Source of the DNA: Planctomycetota bacterium
GTDB taxonomy: Bacteria; Planctomycetota; Brocadiia; JAADGH01
DNA length: 64,000 bases
Assembly (NCBI GenBank): GCA_013152475.1
Contig: JAADGH010000078.1
Coordinates: 155,916 to 219,915 of the forward strand
Direction: 5' to 3'
Shown here: positions 44,113 to 53,792 of the stretch, piece after piece
Position numbering within the stretch: the stretch's first letter is position 1
Layout: each line of letters begins with the position of its first letter
Position numbers and translations under genes: made by a program
Notes under the pieces: model-generated
Told to the model about the DNA's origin: nothing
Seen by the model: only the letters and a program-made list of their open reading frames with translations
Database searches by the model: none

Positions 44113-45122
44113 CAAGAAGTCGATGGATGGTTTTAGTTTTCCTTTCGGCGGCGGTTTGCCTCGGCGGCGAGACCGCCGACGACAAGGCCTATGAGGGGAA
44201 CGGCTTTTACAGAAAGGGCGACTTCGCCGGCGCCGTGAAGCAGTACGAGGAGGCAAAGAAGCTGCAGCCGAATCGCCTCGCCATTGACTTCAACATGGGC
44301 AATGCGTATTATCGACAAAAGGAATACGCCAAGGCCATCGACGCCCACAAGATGGCCTCGGAGTCCGACAACACATTACTTTCAGCGGAAAGCTACTACA
44401 ACATTGGGAACAGCGAGTACCGCGAGGGGGAGGCGGTCAAGACAGTCAAGCCGGACGAGACGCCGCCCAGCGACAACGCGCCTGCGCAGGGAAAGAAAGC
44501 GGATACGGACCGCATCACAAAGTGGGAACAGGCATTGAACGCCTACAAGTCCGCCATCGATCTCCTGGCGAAGAGCGAGAGCGCACTTGACGACAGCGGC
44601 AAACAGGCCCTGGAGAATGCCCGGGCGAATTACGAATTTGTGAAAAAGAAGTTGGACCAGGAGAAACAGAACCAGCAGAAGAACAAGCAAAAGAACAAGT
44701 CCGGCGGCGGAGGGGGCGGAGGGGACCAGAAGAAGAAACAACAGGACAAGGGGGATAAGGACCAAAACAAGAAACAGCCGCAGGACAAACAGCAACAGGA
44801 CAAGAACAAGGAACAGCAGCAAGGCAAACAACAGCAGGACAAGAACAAGGACAAGAACAAGGACAAGGAACAGCAACAACAGAAGCCCAAGCAAGGCGAT
44901 CAAGACAAACAGAAGCAGCGGCCCCAGCCCCAGCCCCAGCCCCGCGATACGCAGGAGCAGGAGCAAGACCAACAGCAGCCGCAGCCGGCGCAGGGGAAAA
45001 TGACCAAAGAGGAGGCCGAGAAACTGCTGGGCCGACTCCGCAGCGATCAGGAAGAGCGCGAGCGAAAGAAACTCGAAAAGGCCCGGCGCCAGCGAAGGCG
45101 CAGGATCGCGAAGGACTGGTAA
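44109..45122 (+). CDS. BatC-like TPR protein with extreme Q/K/D/N low-complexity segment
   Basis: Start ATG 44109 (MTRSRWMVLVFLSAAVCLGG); TPRs; KNKDKNKDKEQQQQKPK region. The ORF-track 42918 start is spurious. Confidence 0.85.
   Translation: MTRSRWMVLVFLSAAVCLGGETADDKAYEGNGFYRKGDFAGAVKQYEEAKKLQPNRLAIDFNMGNAYYRQKEYAKAIDAHKMASESDNTLLSAESYYNIGNSEYREGEAVKTVKPDETPPSDNAPAQGKKADTDRITKWEQALNAYKSAIDLLAKSESALDDSGKQALENARANYEFVKKKLDQEKQNQQKNKQKNKSGGGGGGGDQKKKQQDKGDKDQNKKQPQDKQQQDKNKEQQQGKQQQDKNKDKNKDKEQQQQKPKQGDQDKQKQRPQPQPQPRDTQEQEQDQQQPQPAQGKMTKEEAEKLLGRLRSDQEERERKKLEKARRQRRRRIAKDW
44641..44990 (+). repeat. Imprecise AAG/CAG/GAC-rich codon repeats (low-complexity coding tract)
   Basis: Repeats such as aagaacaaggacaagaacaaggacaaggaacagcaacaacag and ccccagccccagccccagcccc. 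Confidence 0.85.
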
Positions 45123-46952
45123 GTGAGCCGGATACGAATCATAACCGTTGTTTTCGCAAGCGCTTGCATTATGGCCTCCGGCCTGCGTGCGGGCGATATT
45201 TCGGTTCAGGCGCAACTAAGCCGGAAGACGTGCAGCCTGCGGGACACTGTGATTCTGACCGTCAAGATCACCGGCGTGGCCAATCCCCCGAAACCCATGA
45301 TCCCGTCCGTCGATGGCCTTGAGGTGGACTACATTACGTCCAATCTTCAGGATCGGGGCTCCACCCTCGACCCCGATAACCTGAAGAGGCCCGTCAGTTT
45401 CTTCTACAAACTCACGCCGAAAAAGCTCGGCACGTACAAGATCCCCCCCCTCGCATTCCGCACAAACACAGGCGACAAAATCCTCACCTCGCCGCTGACG
45501 CTGGCGGTGGTCCAGACGCCGAAGCACGACGTTATCCTTTGCGAGATGATTGCGAGCAAGACGGATATCTATCTGCACGAAGCCGTGCAAATCACGCTCA
45601 AGGTCTATGCCAAGATGGGGGAACAGATTCGCGGTCCGGGGGGCAGGGCGGGTCTCACGATCGACTGGCTCAGGCAGATTCCGGGGTTCGTTGCCGTCGA
45701 GGATATCCGGCAGCGCCAGAAGCTGACCCGCGGCCGGTCAGTGCGTCGCCACGGCGAGACGTACGCCGTGGAGAGCCTCAGCCGAATCCTCTTCCCCACC
45801 GAGACAGGAGAGCGGACCCTCCCCCGTGCGTCCATCGACTTCGAATGCCTCAAGCCGTTCCTCCCACCACACACGACGGTCATCCCCGACCCGGCCTTCA
45901 GCGATGCCTTCAGAGGAGGGCAACGGTCCAGCGCCTGGCGGCGTCTCCTGGCCGAGAGCAACGAGCTCAAAATCCGCGTCCGGCCCCTGCCCAAAGAGGG
46001 GAGGCCTGATGGGTTCAAGGGCGCCGTCGGAAAATTCGAGATGACCGTGACGGTGTCCGGGAGAAATGTCCAGGTGGGCGAGCCCATCACGCTCACGGCG
46101 ATCATCCGGGGCTCAGGCTATCCGGCAACGATTGAAGCCCCCATTCCAAAAGACACGAAAGGCTTCAAGATCTACGCGGGCGATCACGACACCAAGACGG
46201 AGCGCTCGACGAACAAGATCAAAGTGACGAAGACCTTCAAAATTCTCTTCGAACCTCAGACCACGGCAGCCAAGGCCCTTCCGAAGGTGGCGTTTCATTA
46301 TTTCGATCCCCAGGCAGCGAAGTACATAACGCGGACCTTCGGCCCGACGCCGATCACGGTATCCGCATCGGACCGGAAGCCTGTGGCTGCAACAGCGGCC
46401 CCCGCCCCTATCATACCGCCCCCGCAACCACAGGTCCTGAAGGGCGACATTCAGCCGATCATCACGGACATATCGGAGCTGACGGACCAAAGCGGTCTGA
46501 TCATCCAGGAGGCATGGTTCGCGCCGGCCATCTTTGCCCCCTTGCTGCTTGCCGCGTTCTGCGCCGTGATCCAGCATCACCGGGAACGTCTCCAAACCGA
46601 TGAAGGCTTTGCGCGCAACACCTTCGCCATGCGCAATGCAAGGCGCCGCCTGTCCGCTGCAAGAACACCCCTGGCCAAGGGCGATGCCAGGGAATACCAT
46701 GCGATCCTGTCCAAGGCCGTCACGGAATATGTCGGGGACAAGCTCAATGTCTCGGCCGCCACGGTGACAAGCCAGGTCGTTGCCGATCTTCTTCGTGAGC
46801 GCGGAATCGATGAAAAAACGGTCGCTGAGGCCGGGGCCTGCCTCGGGGAATGCGAGCAAGGACGATTCGCCCCCAAGACCACGGATGCGGACCCAGCGCT
46901 GCTCAAGCGAACAAAAACGCTGCTGAAGCGGCTGGAGAGGGCGATGCGATGA
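45123..46952 (+). CDS. BatD-like protein
   Basis: Signal peptide; VQAQLSRKTCSLRDTVILTVKITG; C-terminal TM; GTG start. Confidence 0.85.
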   Translation: MSRIRIITVVFASACIMASGLRAGDISVQAQLSRKTCSLRDTVILTVKITGVANPPKPMIPSVDGLEVDYITSNLQDRGSTLDPDNLKRPVSFFYKLTPKKLGTYKIPPLAFRTNTGDKILTSPLTLAVVQTPKHDVILCEMIASKTDIYLHEAVQITLKVYAKMGEQIRGPGGRAGLTIDWLRQIPGFVAVEDIRQRQKLTRGRSVRRHGETYAVESLSRILFPTETGERTLPRASIDFECLKPFLPPHTTVIPDPAFSDAFRGGQRSSAWRRLLAESNELKIRVRPLPKEGRPDGFKGAVGKFEMTVTVSGRNVQVGEPITLTAIIRGSGYPATIEAPIPKDTKGFKIYAGDHDTKTERSTNKIKVTKTFKILFEPQTTAAKALPKVAFHYFDPQAAKYITRTFGPTPITVSASDRKPVAATAAPAPIIPPPQPQVLKGDIQPIITDISELTDQSGLIIQEAWFAPAIFAPLLLAAFCAVIQHHRERLQTDEGFARNTFAMRNARRRLSAARTPLAKGDAREYHAILSKAVTEYVGDKLNVSAATVTSQVVADLLRERGIDEKTVAEAGACLGECEQGRFAPKTTDADPALLKRTKTLLKRLERAMR

Positions 46953-47806
46953 AGGGCATCTATCCATTCCTTTTTCTGGCGCTCGCGCTGCTCCCCGCTG
47001 CGGCCCCGGCGGTGGATGGCGAAGTGGCCGAGATGTTCCGGCAAGCCAATGAAGCCTATGGCAAAGGACAGTCTCTCGCCGGCGGGAAGCGGCAGCCGGA
47101 CGCGATGCAGAAGCTTGGAGAGGCGGCCAGGCTGTACGAAGAGATCCTCGCATCCGGATTCGTAAGCTGGCCCATCCTCTACAACCTGGGCAACGCGCAC
47201 TACCGCCGGGGGCGGATCGGAAAGGCCATCGTCAACTACCGCCGCGCTGAGCGCCTCGCCCCGCGCGAACCCGCCGTCCAGGCGAACCTGCGTCAGGCGA
47301 GGCAGCAGATTAGAGACCGTGAGCTGTCGTCCGATCTGCCGTCGTTCTTCCAGTCCCTGGTGTTCTGCTACTATCGTCTGAACCTTAACGAGGCCATGGT
47401 GTTTGCGCTTTCGCTCTACTTTGCCTTCTGCCTGGGTGAGGTGATTTACATTTTTACGAAACATCGTTATGCCAAGTATGCGACCATCGTGTTCCTTGCC
47501 CTCACCGTCCTCTCCACGGTTTCGGTGCTGCTGAAGTTCCGCAACGAGTACTACCGGCCCCAGGGCGTGGTCATTGCGCCGGAGTGCCCCGTACGCGTGG
47601 GGCCGGGCAAGGAGCAGCACGTGCTCTTCACCGCCCATGAGGGGGCGGACGTCATCGTCGAGGAGGAACGTCCCGGCAGCAGCTTGGAGAAACGCTGGCT
47701 GAAGGTGAAGGTCCTCATCGAGACCGAGGAGCGGACCGAAAAGGAAACCCGGCGGCTGTATGGCCCGGTGGGATACGTCCAAAGCTCCAACGTGGAATTG
47801 CTCTGA
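46949..47806 (+). CDS. BatE-like TPR/SH3-like membrane protein
   Basis: YNLGNAHYRRGRIGKAIVNYRRAERLAPREPAVQANL; two TM; SH3-like C-terminus. Confidence 0.8.
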   Translation: MKGIYPFLFLALALLPAAAPAVDGEVAEMFRQANEAYGKGQSLAGGKRQPDAMQKLGEAARLYEEILASGFVSWPILYNLGNAHYRRGRIGKAIVNYRRAERLAPREPAVQANLRQARQQIRDRELSSDLPSFFQSLVFCYYRLNLNEAMVFALSLYFAFCLGEVIYIFTKHRYAKYATIVFLALTVLSTVSVLLKFRNEYYRPQGVVIAPECPVRVGPGKEQHVLFTAHEGADVIVEEERPGSSLEKRWLKVKVLIETEERTEKETRRLYGPVGYVQSSNVELL

Positions 47807-47811
47807 AGGGG

Positions 47812-48759
47812 ATGGCCATGGGCGGCAGGAAAAAGCGACGAGGCGAGTTCCAGGTGATCGGCGCAATCCGGGGCCGCCATGTGCCGAGCGAGCGTGTGGC
47901 CATCGGCATCGGGGACGATTGCGCGGCCATCAACGTGAGCAACGACGAGCTCTGCCTGATCACGACGGATATGCTCCTTGAAGGGACCCACTTCACCCTC
48001 GGCGAGGCGACGCCGGAAGAGATCGGCTGGAAGTCCATCGCATGCAGCCTGAGCGACATCGCCGCCATGGGATGCGAGCCGACGGCGGCGGTGGCGTCCG
48101 TCGGCTTCAGTCCGGTCATCACCGACGACTTCATCGACCGGTTCCACAACGGCATCACCGACATCTGCCGGCGCTACGCCGTCGATCTGGTGGGCGGGGA
48201 CATCACCTCGGGCGAAGGCAAGCTTGCTGTCTGCGTCACCCTGTTGGGCAGGGATGCGGGACCGCCCCCCGTGACCCGCGCCGGGGCAGAGCCTGGGGAT
48301 GCAATCCTCGTTACGGGCTCTCTCGGCGGCTCGGTGCTCGGGAAGCACCTCCGCTTCCATCCCAGGGTCAGCGAGGGGATACACCTGAACCGGTCGGCCG
48401 ACCTCCACGCGATGATCGACATCAGCGACGGACTCGCCGCGGACCTGAACCACATTGCCGAGGAAAGCGGTGTGGGAGCGGTGATCGACGCGGAGTCCAT
48501 CCCGGTCTCCCAAGACGCCCGCAAGCTGGCCAGAGAATCGGGAAGGCCGCCGGTCGAACACGCCCTGTCCGATGGAGAGGACTACGAGTTGCTGTTCACC
48601 GTCTCCCCCGAAGACGCCGAGCAACTCATCGCCGAGCAGCCGCTGGCCGTTTCCCTGACCCGCATCGGCGAAACGACGAGCGAGAAGGGCCTTGCCATCC
48701 GGCAAAAGGATGGGTCCGTCGAGCCGCTTGCCCCGAAAGGCTGGGAGCATCTGAAGTGA
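47812..48759 (+). CDS. thiL: Thiamine-monophosphate kinase
   Basis: GIGDDCAAI, LITTDMLLEGTHF, VGGDITSGEGKLAVCVTLLG, ISDGLAADLNHIAEESGVGAVID. Confidence 0.95.
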   Translation: MAMGGRKKRRGEFQVIGAIRGRHVPSERVAIGIGDDCAAINVSNDELCLITTDMLLEGTHFTLGEATPEEIGWKSIACSLSDIAAMGCEPTAAVASVGFSPVITDDFIDRFHNGITDICRRYAVDLVGGDITSGEGKLAVCVTLLGRDAGPPPVTRAGAEPGDAILVTGSLGGSVLGKHLRFHPRVSEGIHLNRSADLHAMIDISDGLAADLNHIAEESGVGAVIDAESIPVSQDARKLARESGRPPVEHALSDGEDYELLFTVSPEDAEQLIAEQPLAVSLTRIGETTSEKGLAIRQKDGSVEPLAPKGWEHLK

Positions 48760-49238
48760 GCGCGGACGCGAAGGCAGTCCTGACCACGCACTCCCCGGAG
48801 GAGACCGTTGCGCTGGGCAAGCGTCTGGCCTTGCTTCTGTCCCCCGGCGATGTCCTTGCGCTCATTGGCCCACTCGGTGCGGGGAAAACGCTCCTGGTAA
48901 AGGGCATCGCCCTCGGGTTGGCGGTGGACGACCCGCGCGAGGTGACCAGCCCGACATTCGTATTGATGAATATCTACGAGGGGAAGATGCGCATCCACCA
49001 CTTTGACGCCTACCGCCTGAAATCCGCCGGCCAAATGTTCGAGATCGGGTGCGAGGACGCCTTCTACGGCGACGGTGTGTCGGCGATCGAGTGGGCCGAC
49101 CGGGTTTCCGACTGCCTGCCCGCCGAGCATATTCGCGTCGAGATTGAGATCACCGGAAAAGCGGATCGCAAGATCATGTTCGCTGGGACGGGTCAACGCG
49201 CCCGTTCGGTCATTGACAATCTCTCGGCCTCCCAATAG
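48756..49238 (+). CDS. tsaE: tRNA t6A biosynthesis ATPase TsaE
   Basis: GTG start overlapping the thiL stop (GTGA); IGPLGAGKTLLVKGIA, EVTSPTFVLMNIYEG, HHFDAYRL, IEWADRV. Confidence 0.92.
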   Translation: MSADAKAVLTTHSPEETVALGKRLALLLSPGDVLALIGPLGAGKTLLVKGIALGLAVDDPREVTSPTFVLMNIYEGKMRIHHFDAYRLKSAGQMFEIGCEDAFYGDGVSAIEWADRVSDCLPAEHIRVEIEITGKADRKIMFAGTGQRARSVIDNLSASQ

Positions 49239-49241
49239 AAT
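49213..49241 (+). promoter_or_regulatory. Promoter candidate embedded in the tsaE 3' end, driving mutL
   Basis: TTGACA-N17-TAGAAT, 8 bp before the mutL ATG at 49250. Confidence 0.4.
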
Positions 49242-49249
49242 AGCCAGTC

Positions 49250-51043
49250 ATGCCAGCGATTCAGATACTTCCCGAAGCCATTGCCAACAAGATCGCCGCC
49301 GGCGAGGTGATCGAGCGTCCGGCGTCTGTCGTCAAGGAGCTGGTCGAGAACGCCATTGACGCGGGGGCCGCGAAGGTGGACGTGAGCATCGAGGACGGCG
49401 GACGGCGGCTGATCCGCGTTGCCGATGACGGCGCCGGCATGTCGCCGGAGGACTTGGCCCTGGCCTTCGAGAGCCATGCCACGAGCAAGCTGGGGGCGGT
49501 GGACGACCTCTTCGACATCCGAACGCTGGGCTTCCGCGGCGAGGCGCTGCCGAGCATCGGGGCGATCTCCCAGGCGAAGATCATCTCCCGCCTGCGCGGC
49601 AACGCAACGGGCGCGGAAGTGGAGATGAACGGGGGCGAGATCGGCGCGATCAAGGCCCGCGGCGCGCCGGAGGGGACGACGGTCGAGGTGCGAAATCTGT
49701 TCTTCAACGTCCCCGTCCGCCGAAAGTTCCTCAAGGCCGCATCGACGGAGATGGGACACATCAACGAGGCGCTGACGCGGATCGCGCTGTGCTATCCCAG
49801 GGTACGGTTCAACCTCTACCACAACGACCGCTCGGCCCTCAGCCTGCCGCAGGTGGAGGAGCCGGCGGAGCGGATCGCTGGCTTGTTTGGCAAGGATCTG
49901 GCCCATGACCTGATCCATCTCCGCGACCAGGGCGAAGGACTCACCATCAGAGGGTACACCGCCCCGCCCCAGCACACGCGAGCAAACTCGAAGCTGCAGT
50001 ACATCTTCCTGAACGGCCGGTACATCCGCGACCGGTCTATCATGGCGGCCATCGCACAATCCTACCAGGGCATGTTATTGCCCAAACGGTTTGCGATCGT
50101 TTTCCTGTTTCTTAAGATCGATCCGGCGTTGGTGGACGTGAACGTGCACCCGACAAAGGTCGAGGTGCGCTTCCGCGACTCGGGAAGCGTGTTCCGCCGG
50201 GTTCGGGCCGCGCTGACGGAGCACCTGAAAAACGCCAATATCAAGCCCGAACTCAAGCTGCCGGGAGGGAAATCATTCCACGGCATGAAAGCCGCTACAC
50301 AACCGCGCAGCGACTCCGTGCGCCGGGCGATTGCCGACTATTTCGAGTCCTCCCCCAAGGCGCCGCCGGTCCGTCCCAGGCAGACACAGTTTCGCCCTCG
50401 GGGGCCGGGTGTCCCTGCCCCGTCAACCGCCCGTTCTTCCTTGGCTCAGCCCAGAGAGATTCCTACCGCCGGCCCCGGTACCGTGTGTCAGATCCATAAT
50501 ACATACATCGTCGAGGAGACAGAGGACGGGCTGAACGTCATCGACCAGCACGCCCTCCACGAGCGGGTCCTCTTCGAGGAGTTAGAGGAACGGGCGAAGA
50601 AGGCGCAAGTCGCCAAGCAGCGGCTCCTGATTCCCGTGACGATCCAGCTCAGCCCGAAGGAATTTGCCGACATCATGGACCTGAAGGAGGAGCTCGACCG
50701 GATCGGCGTGGAGGTCGACGAGTTCGGCAACAACGCCATCGCCGTCCATGCCCTGCCCCAAGTCATGGGCGGGTGCGATGCGGAGGATTTTGTCCGTGAG
50801 CTGTTGGAGGATCTCTCCCAGGAGGGGGCGAAGGTTAGTCTGGTGGACAAGCGGCGGAAGATGCTGGAAGTGGCGGCATGCAAGGGGGCGGTCAAGGCGG
50901 GACAGAAACTTACGCCCGAGGCGATTCAGGGCCTCCTGAAGCGCAGAGGGAAGCTCCGCATGGGGGCCACGTGCCCGCACGGGCGGCCGACAACGCTTTC
51001 GTTCTCACTGTTTGAACTCGAAAAGCAGTTCAAGAGGAAATGA
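49250..51043 (+). CDS. mutL: DNA mismatch repair protein MutL
   Basis: IAAGEVIERPASVVKELVENAIDAGA, DDGAGM, FRGEALPSI; endonuclease motif DQHALHERVLFEE; ATCPHGRPT. Confidence 0.97.
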   Translation: MPAIQILPEAIANKIAAGEVIERPASVVKELVENAIDAGAAKVDVSIEDGGRRLIRVADDGAGMSPEDLALAFESHATSKLGAVDDLFDIRTLGFRGEALPSIGAISQAKIISRLRGNATGAEVEMNGGEIGAIKARGAPEGTTVEVRNLFFNVPVRRKFLKAASTEMGHINEALTRIALCYPRVRFNLYHNDRSALSLPQVEEPAERIAGLFGKDLAHDLIHLRDQGEGLTIRGYTAPPQHTRANSKLQYIFLNGRYIRDRSIMAAIAQSYQGMLLPKRFAIVFLFLKIDPALVDVNVHPTKVEVRFRDSGSVFRRVRAALTEHLKNANIKPELKLPGGKSFHGMKAATQPRSDSVRRAIADYFESSPKAPPVRPRQTQFRPRGPGVPAPSTARSSLAQPREIPTAGPGTVCQIHNTYIVEETEDGLNVIDQHALHERVLFEELEERAKKAQVAKQRLLIPVTIQLSPKEFADIMDLKEELDRIGVEVDEFGNNAIAVHALPQVMGGCDAEDFVRELLEDLSQEGAKVSLVDKRRKMLEVAACKGAVKAGQKLTPEAIQGLLKRRGKLRMGATCPHGRPTTLSFSLFELEKQFKRK

Positions 51044-51044
51044 C

Positions 51045-51551
51045 ATGGTGGAGGAAAATCCGGTCCTGATGCGCGAGATTCAGCGCGCCTTCCACAAGCT
51101 GACTCACGGCGGATTGCTCGTTACGTCCATCGGCGAGAACGGCAGGCCGAACGTCATGACAATCGGCTGGTGGCTGTTCGGATGGTTCTACCACGGCCGG
51201 CCGATGAGCGTCATCGCCATCCGTCCCGCCACGCACACCTTCAAGTTGCTGGCGGAGGTGCCGGAGTACGTCGTGTCCGTCCCGACGGATGACATTGCCG
51301 AGGTTGTGGCGATCTGCGGTCGGGAGTCCGGAAGGGACATGGACAAGTTTGCCGAATGCCACCTGACCGCAATCCCGTCAAAGGAAGTCCGGCCGCCGTC
51401 GATCAGGGAGAGCACATTGAACATCGAGTGCCGGATTTACCACCCCCAGGCCCCGCCCCATATGATCCTCACACCGGAACATCGCCGGAAGCCGGTCCCG
51501 GAGCAGCACACGATCTACTTCTCGGAGGTCCTGGCGGCGTGGTCGCCGTGA
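51045..51551 (+). CDS. Flavin reductase-like (FMN-binding) protein
   Basis: GGLLVTSIGENGRPNVMTIGWWLFGWFYHGRPMSVIAIRPATHTFKLL; start ATG 51045. Confidence 0.85.
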   Translation: MVEENPVLMREIQRAFHKLTHGGLLVTSIGENGRPNVMTIGWWLFGWFYHGRPMSVIAIRPATHTFKLLAEVPEYVVSVPTDDIAEVVAICGRESGRDMDKFAECHLTAIPSKEVRPPSIRESTLNIECRIYHPQAPPHMILTPEHRRKPVPEQHTIYFSEVLAAWSP

Positions 51552-51554
51552 GGG

Positions 51555-52454
51555 CTACTGAGCCGACACGGTGTCCATGAAGAGGCCCAGGATGTCCTGG
51601 TGCTTCAGGTCGGTGCAGAGCTCGCAGTTCGGCTCGCCCTGGAGGGGGACGGTGTATCCGCGCGTCAGCTCGCCTTTCGTCTCGACGAGGATTCGTCGCG
51701 GCTCCACGGTGAAGAAGCCGGGATCGTAGGCCCAGAGGATGGGACAGATGTCGTAGATCACCGGCCCGACTTTGTGCCCGCGCTTCGGCATCCAGAGGTC
51801 GATCAGCTCCACCAGCGCCTGGGCGATGGGCGTCTTGACGGGCCTTAGCTTGTCGATATACGGCGGCGCCATCACAACGCGGCAGCTCGTCTCCCAACTG
51901 GCGACGAACTTCCGGGCCTCGGAGCGGAAGACCACCGCCGCGGCATCGGGATCGCAGCGGATGTTCCACTCGATCTTGTTCTGGAACGGCGCGCCGCCCA
52001 TGATGGAGATGGCCTTGACCTTCCTGGCGAACTCGGGGTCGCGCTGCAGGGCCAGGGCGATGTTCGTCTCGGCGCCGATGGTCGCCAGGACGATGTCGCC
52101 GGCGAACTTGTCCACCGTCTCGATGATGAGATCGATGGCGTCGTCCTTCGTGGCGGGACGGAGATCGTCCTCGGGCTTGACGAAGGCGTGCTGGTTGGGC
52201 ACGTGCCCCTCGAATCGCTTCTGAATGTGCGCCTCGACCTCACCCAGCGAGCGTCCGGCCCCTGCGGCAATGGGAATGTCGTCGCGCCCGAGAACATGCA
52301 GGAGTTTGGACACGATTTCGAGGCGGAGGTCCGTCGGACCGTAGACCGTCGTGATGGCCTCCACCTCCAGCTCGGGGCGCATCACGGCGAAGGCGATAGC
52401 GAGGGCGTCGTCGATGTCATCACCGATGTCGGTGTCAATGATGATCTTGGCCAA
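51555..52454 (-). CDS. Inosine/uridine-preferring nucleoside hydrolase
   Basis: IIIDTDIGDDIDDALAIAFA. Confidence 0.93.
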   Translation of the reverse strand: MAKIIIDTDIGDDIDDALAIAFAVMRPELEVEAITTVYGPTDLRLEIVSKLLHVLGRDDIPIAAGAGRSLGEVEAHIQKRFEGHVPNQHAFVKPEDDLRPATKDDAIDLIIETVDKFAGDIVLATIGAETNIALALQRDPEFARKVKAISIMGGAPFQNKIEWNIRCDPDAAAVVFRSEARKFVASWETSCRVVMAPPYIDKLRPVKTPIAQALVELIDLWMPKRGHKVGPVIYDICPILWAYDPGFFTVEPRRILVETKGELTRGYTVPLQGEPNCELCTDLKHQDILGLFMDTVSAQ

Positions 52455-53082
52455 GGGGTGTCTCCGCTTGCGGCTCCGGCGTCTTGGCCGGGGCTTCCTT
52501 GATTTTTCTCTGCAACTCCTCGACGGCCTGGCGCATGGCGCTGGTGATGAGGCGCTCCTCGCTGGTGTAGTATTCCTTCATGTTCACCTGGATCTTCCAG
52601 ATCTCCTGCCCCGTGGCGACGTCCATGCACCGGGCGGTGAAGACGACCTTGGCCGATTGGACCATGAGAAAGAAGGCGGATTCGTAGGCGTCAACCATGC
52701 CGATGACGACGGCGTCCACGTTGAACAGCTTGCCGACCTCCGCACGACCGAGGCGGTAGATGAGGCCCTGCTCGGGGATATTCTTTGCGCGGAGCTTGAT
52801 CGTGATTTCATCCCGCCGGACCACATCATACCGTCCCCAGTCGGAGAGGGCGATGCTCACGAGGTAGGCCGTGAGTCGCCCGGGGTGCTTGGCCGTCGAG
52901 ACCCCGTGGCTTACTTTGTCAACGATGGTCTTGCGATACTTCTTGTGGTCGAACGCCAGCACGGCCACCCGCTTGACCTGCTCCTGGGGGAAGGTGGGCG
53001 CGACGGTCACGCGGATGGAATTACACCCGGCGGCCAGGCAAAGGGCAAGCGAACCGATGATGACACGCTGTCTTTTCCTCAT
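52435..53082 (-). CDS. Lipoprotein of unknown function
   Basis: MRKRQRVIIGSLALCLAAGC lipobox; start ATG 53082; overlaps the nucleoside hydrolase start. Confidence 0.7.
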   Translation of the reverse strand: MRKRQRVIIGSLALCLAAGCNSIRVTVAPTFPQEQVKRVAVLAFDHKKYRKTIVDKVSHGVSTAKHPGRLTAYLVSIALSDWGRYDVVRRDEITIKLRAKNIPEQGLIYRLGRAEVGKLFNVDAVVIGMVDAYESAFFLMVQSAKVVFTARCMDVATGQEIWKIQVNMKEYYTSEERLITSAMRQAVEELQRKIKEAPAKTPEPQAETPLGQDHH

Positions 53083-53157
53083 GGCGATCTCACCATACCA
53101 AAGAACCTGCCCCATTTCAACACGATTTTGGTGCGTCTCATCGAGCCTGTTTTCGTC

Positions 53158-53274
53158 CCTCAGTGACGGGGGGTGTCTACGCCTGCGGTCTTCGCGGCGG
53201 ATCGTGGCGCCGCCGAAATCCCGCACCCGTAAAGGGTGCGGCTGTATGAGTTTTCCGCCCCCCCGTCACTGAGG
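53158..53274. repeat. 117-bp inverted-repeat element (16-bp perfect IRs) with internal hairpin
   Basis: CCTCAGTGACGGGGGG 53158-53173 is the exact reverse complement of 53259-53274; internal CCGCACCC-GTAAA-GGGTGCGG hairpin 53221-53241. Confidence 0.75.
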
Positions 53275-53299
53275 CGTTACGGAAAAATCATGTTTTCGA

Positions 53300-53328
53300 T
53301 TGACTAACTCGGGTGCGACGCCTATGAT
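53300..53328 (+). promoter_or_regulatory. Promoter candidate for the receiver/IorA operon
   Basis: TTGACT-N17-TATGAT. Confidence 0.5.
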
Positions 53329-53386
53329 AAAGGATGTGAGGGAGGGAGCGCTGGTGATTCCCCTTTCCCTGTTTCCGAGGACCACC

Positions 53387-53764
53387 ATGGAGAAACTGAG
53401 GATTCTCGTGGCCGAGGATGATGAGGGGCTGCGGAATATGCTTGCCGAGGTGCTTCCGTACGACGTGGCCTTTGTGCGGGACGGTCAGGAGTGTCTGGAC
53501 ATGCTGGACCAGCAGACCTTCGACGTGTTGCTCCTGGACATTATGCTGCCCAAGGTGAGCGGGCTCGATCTGCTCCGCAGGACGAAAGCGAATCGCCCCG
53601 AGGTCCCAGTCGTGGTGATGACGGGGTTCGCCGATTCGCTTCGCCAGCAGGTCATGGCCATGGGGGTGGATGTCTTCCTCGAAAAACCGTTTCTGCCCGA
53701 AGACATCCTGTCAGCCATCCAGCAGGCCCTTGGGCGGAGAGGCAAGGCGAAACCGGAAGCGTAA
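53387..53764 (+). CDS. Stand-alone response-regulator receiver protein
   Basis: ILVAEDDEG, LLLDIMLPKVSG, VVMTGFAD, LEKPF; start ATG 53387 (MEKLRILVAEDDE). Confidence 0.9.
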   Translation: MEKLRILVAEDDEGLRNMLAEVLPYDVAFVRDGQECLDMLDQQTFDVLLLDIMLPKVSGLDLLRRTKANRPEVPVVVMTGFADSLRQQVMAMGVDVFLEKPFLPEDILSAIQQALGRRGKAKPEA

Positions 53765-53792
53765 ACTCAGAGAAAGGACGGGGACATCCGGG

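Noticed and set aside
48042-48755. 5' part of the 398-aa plus-strand ORF
   Set aside because: Out-of-frame overlap with thiL; TsaE starts at GTG 48756.
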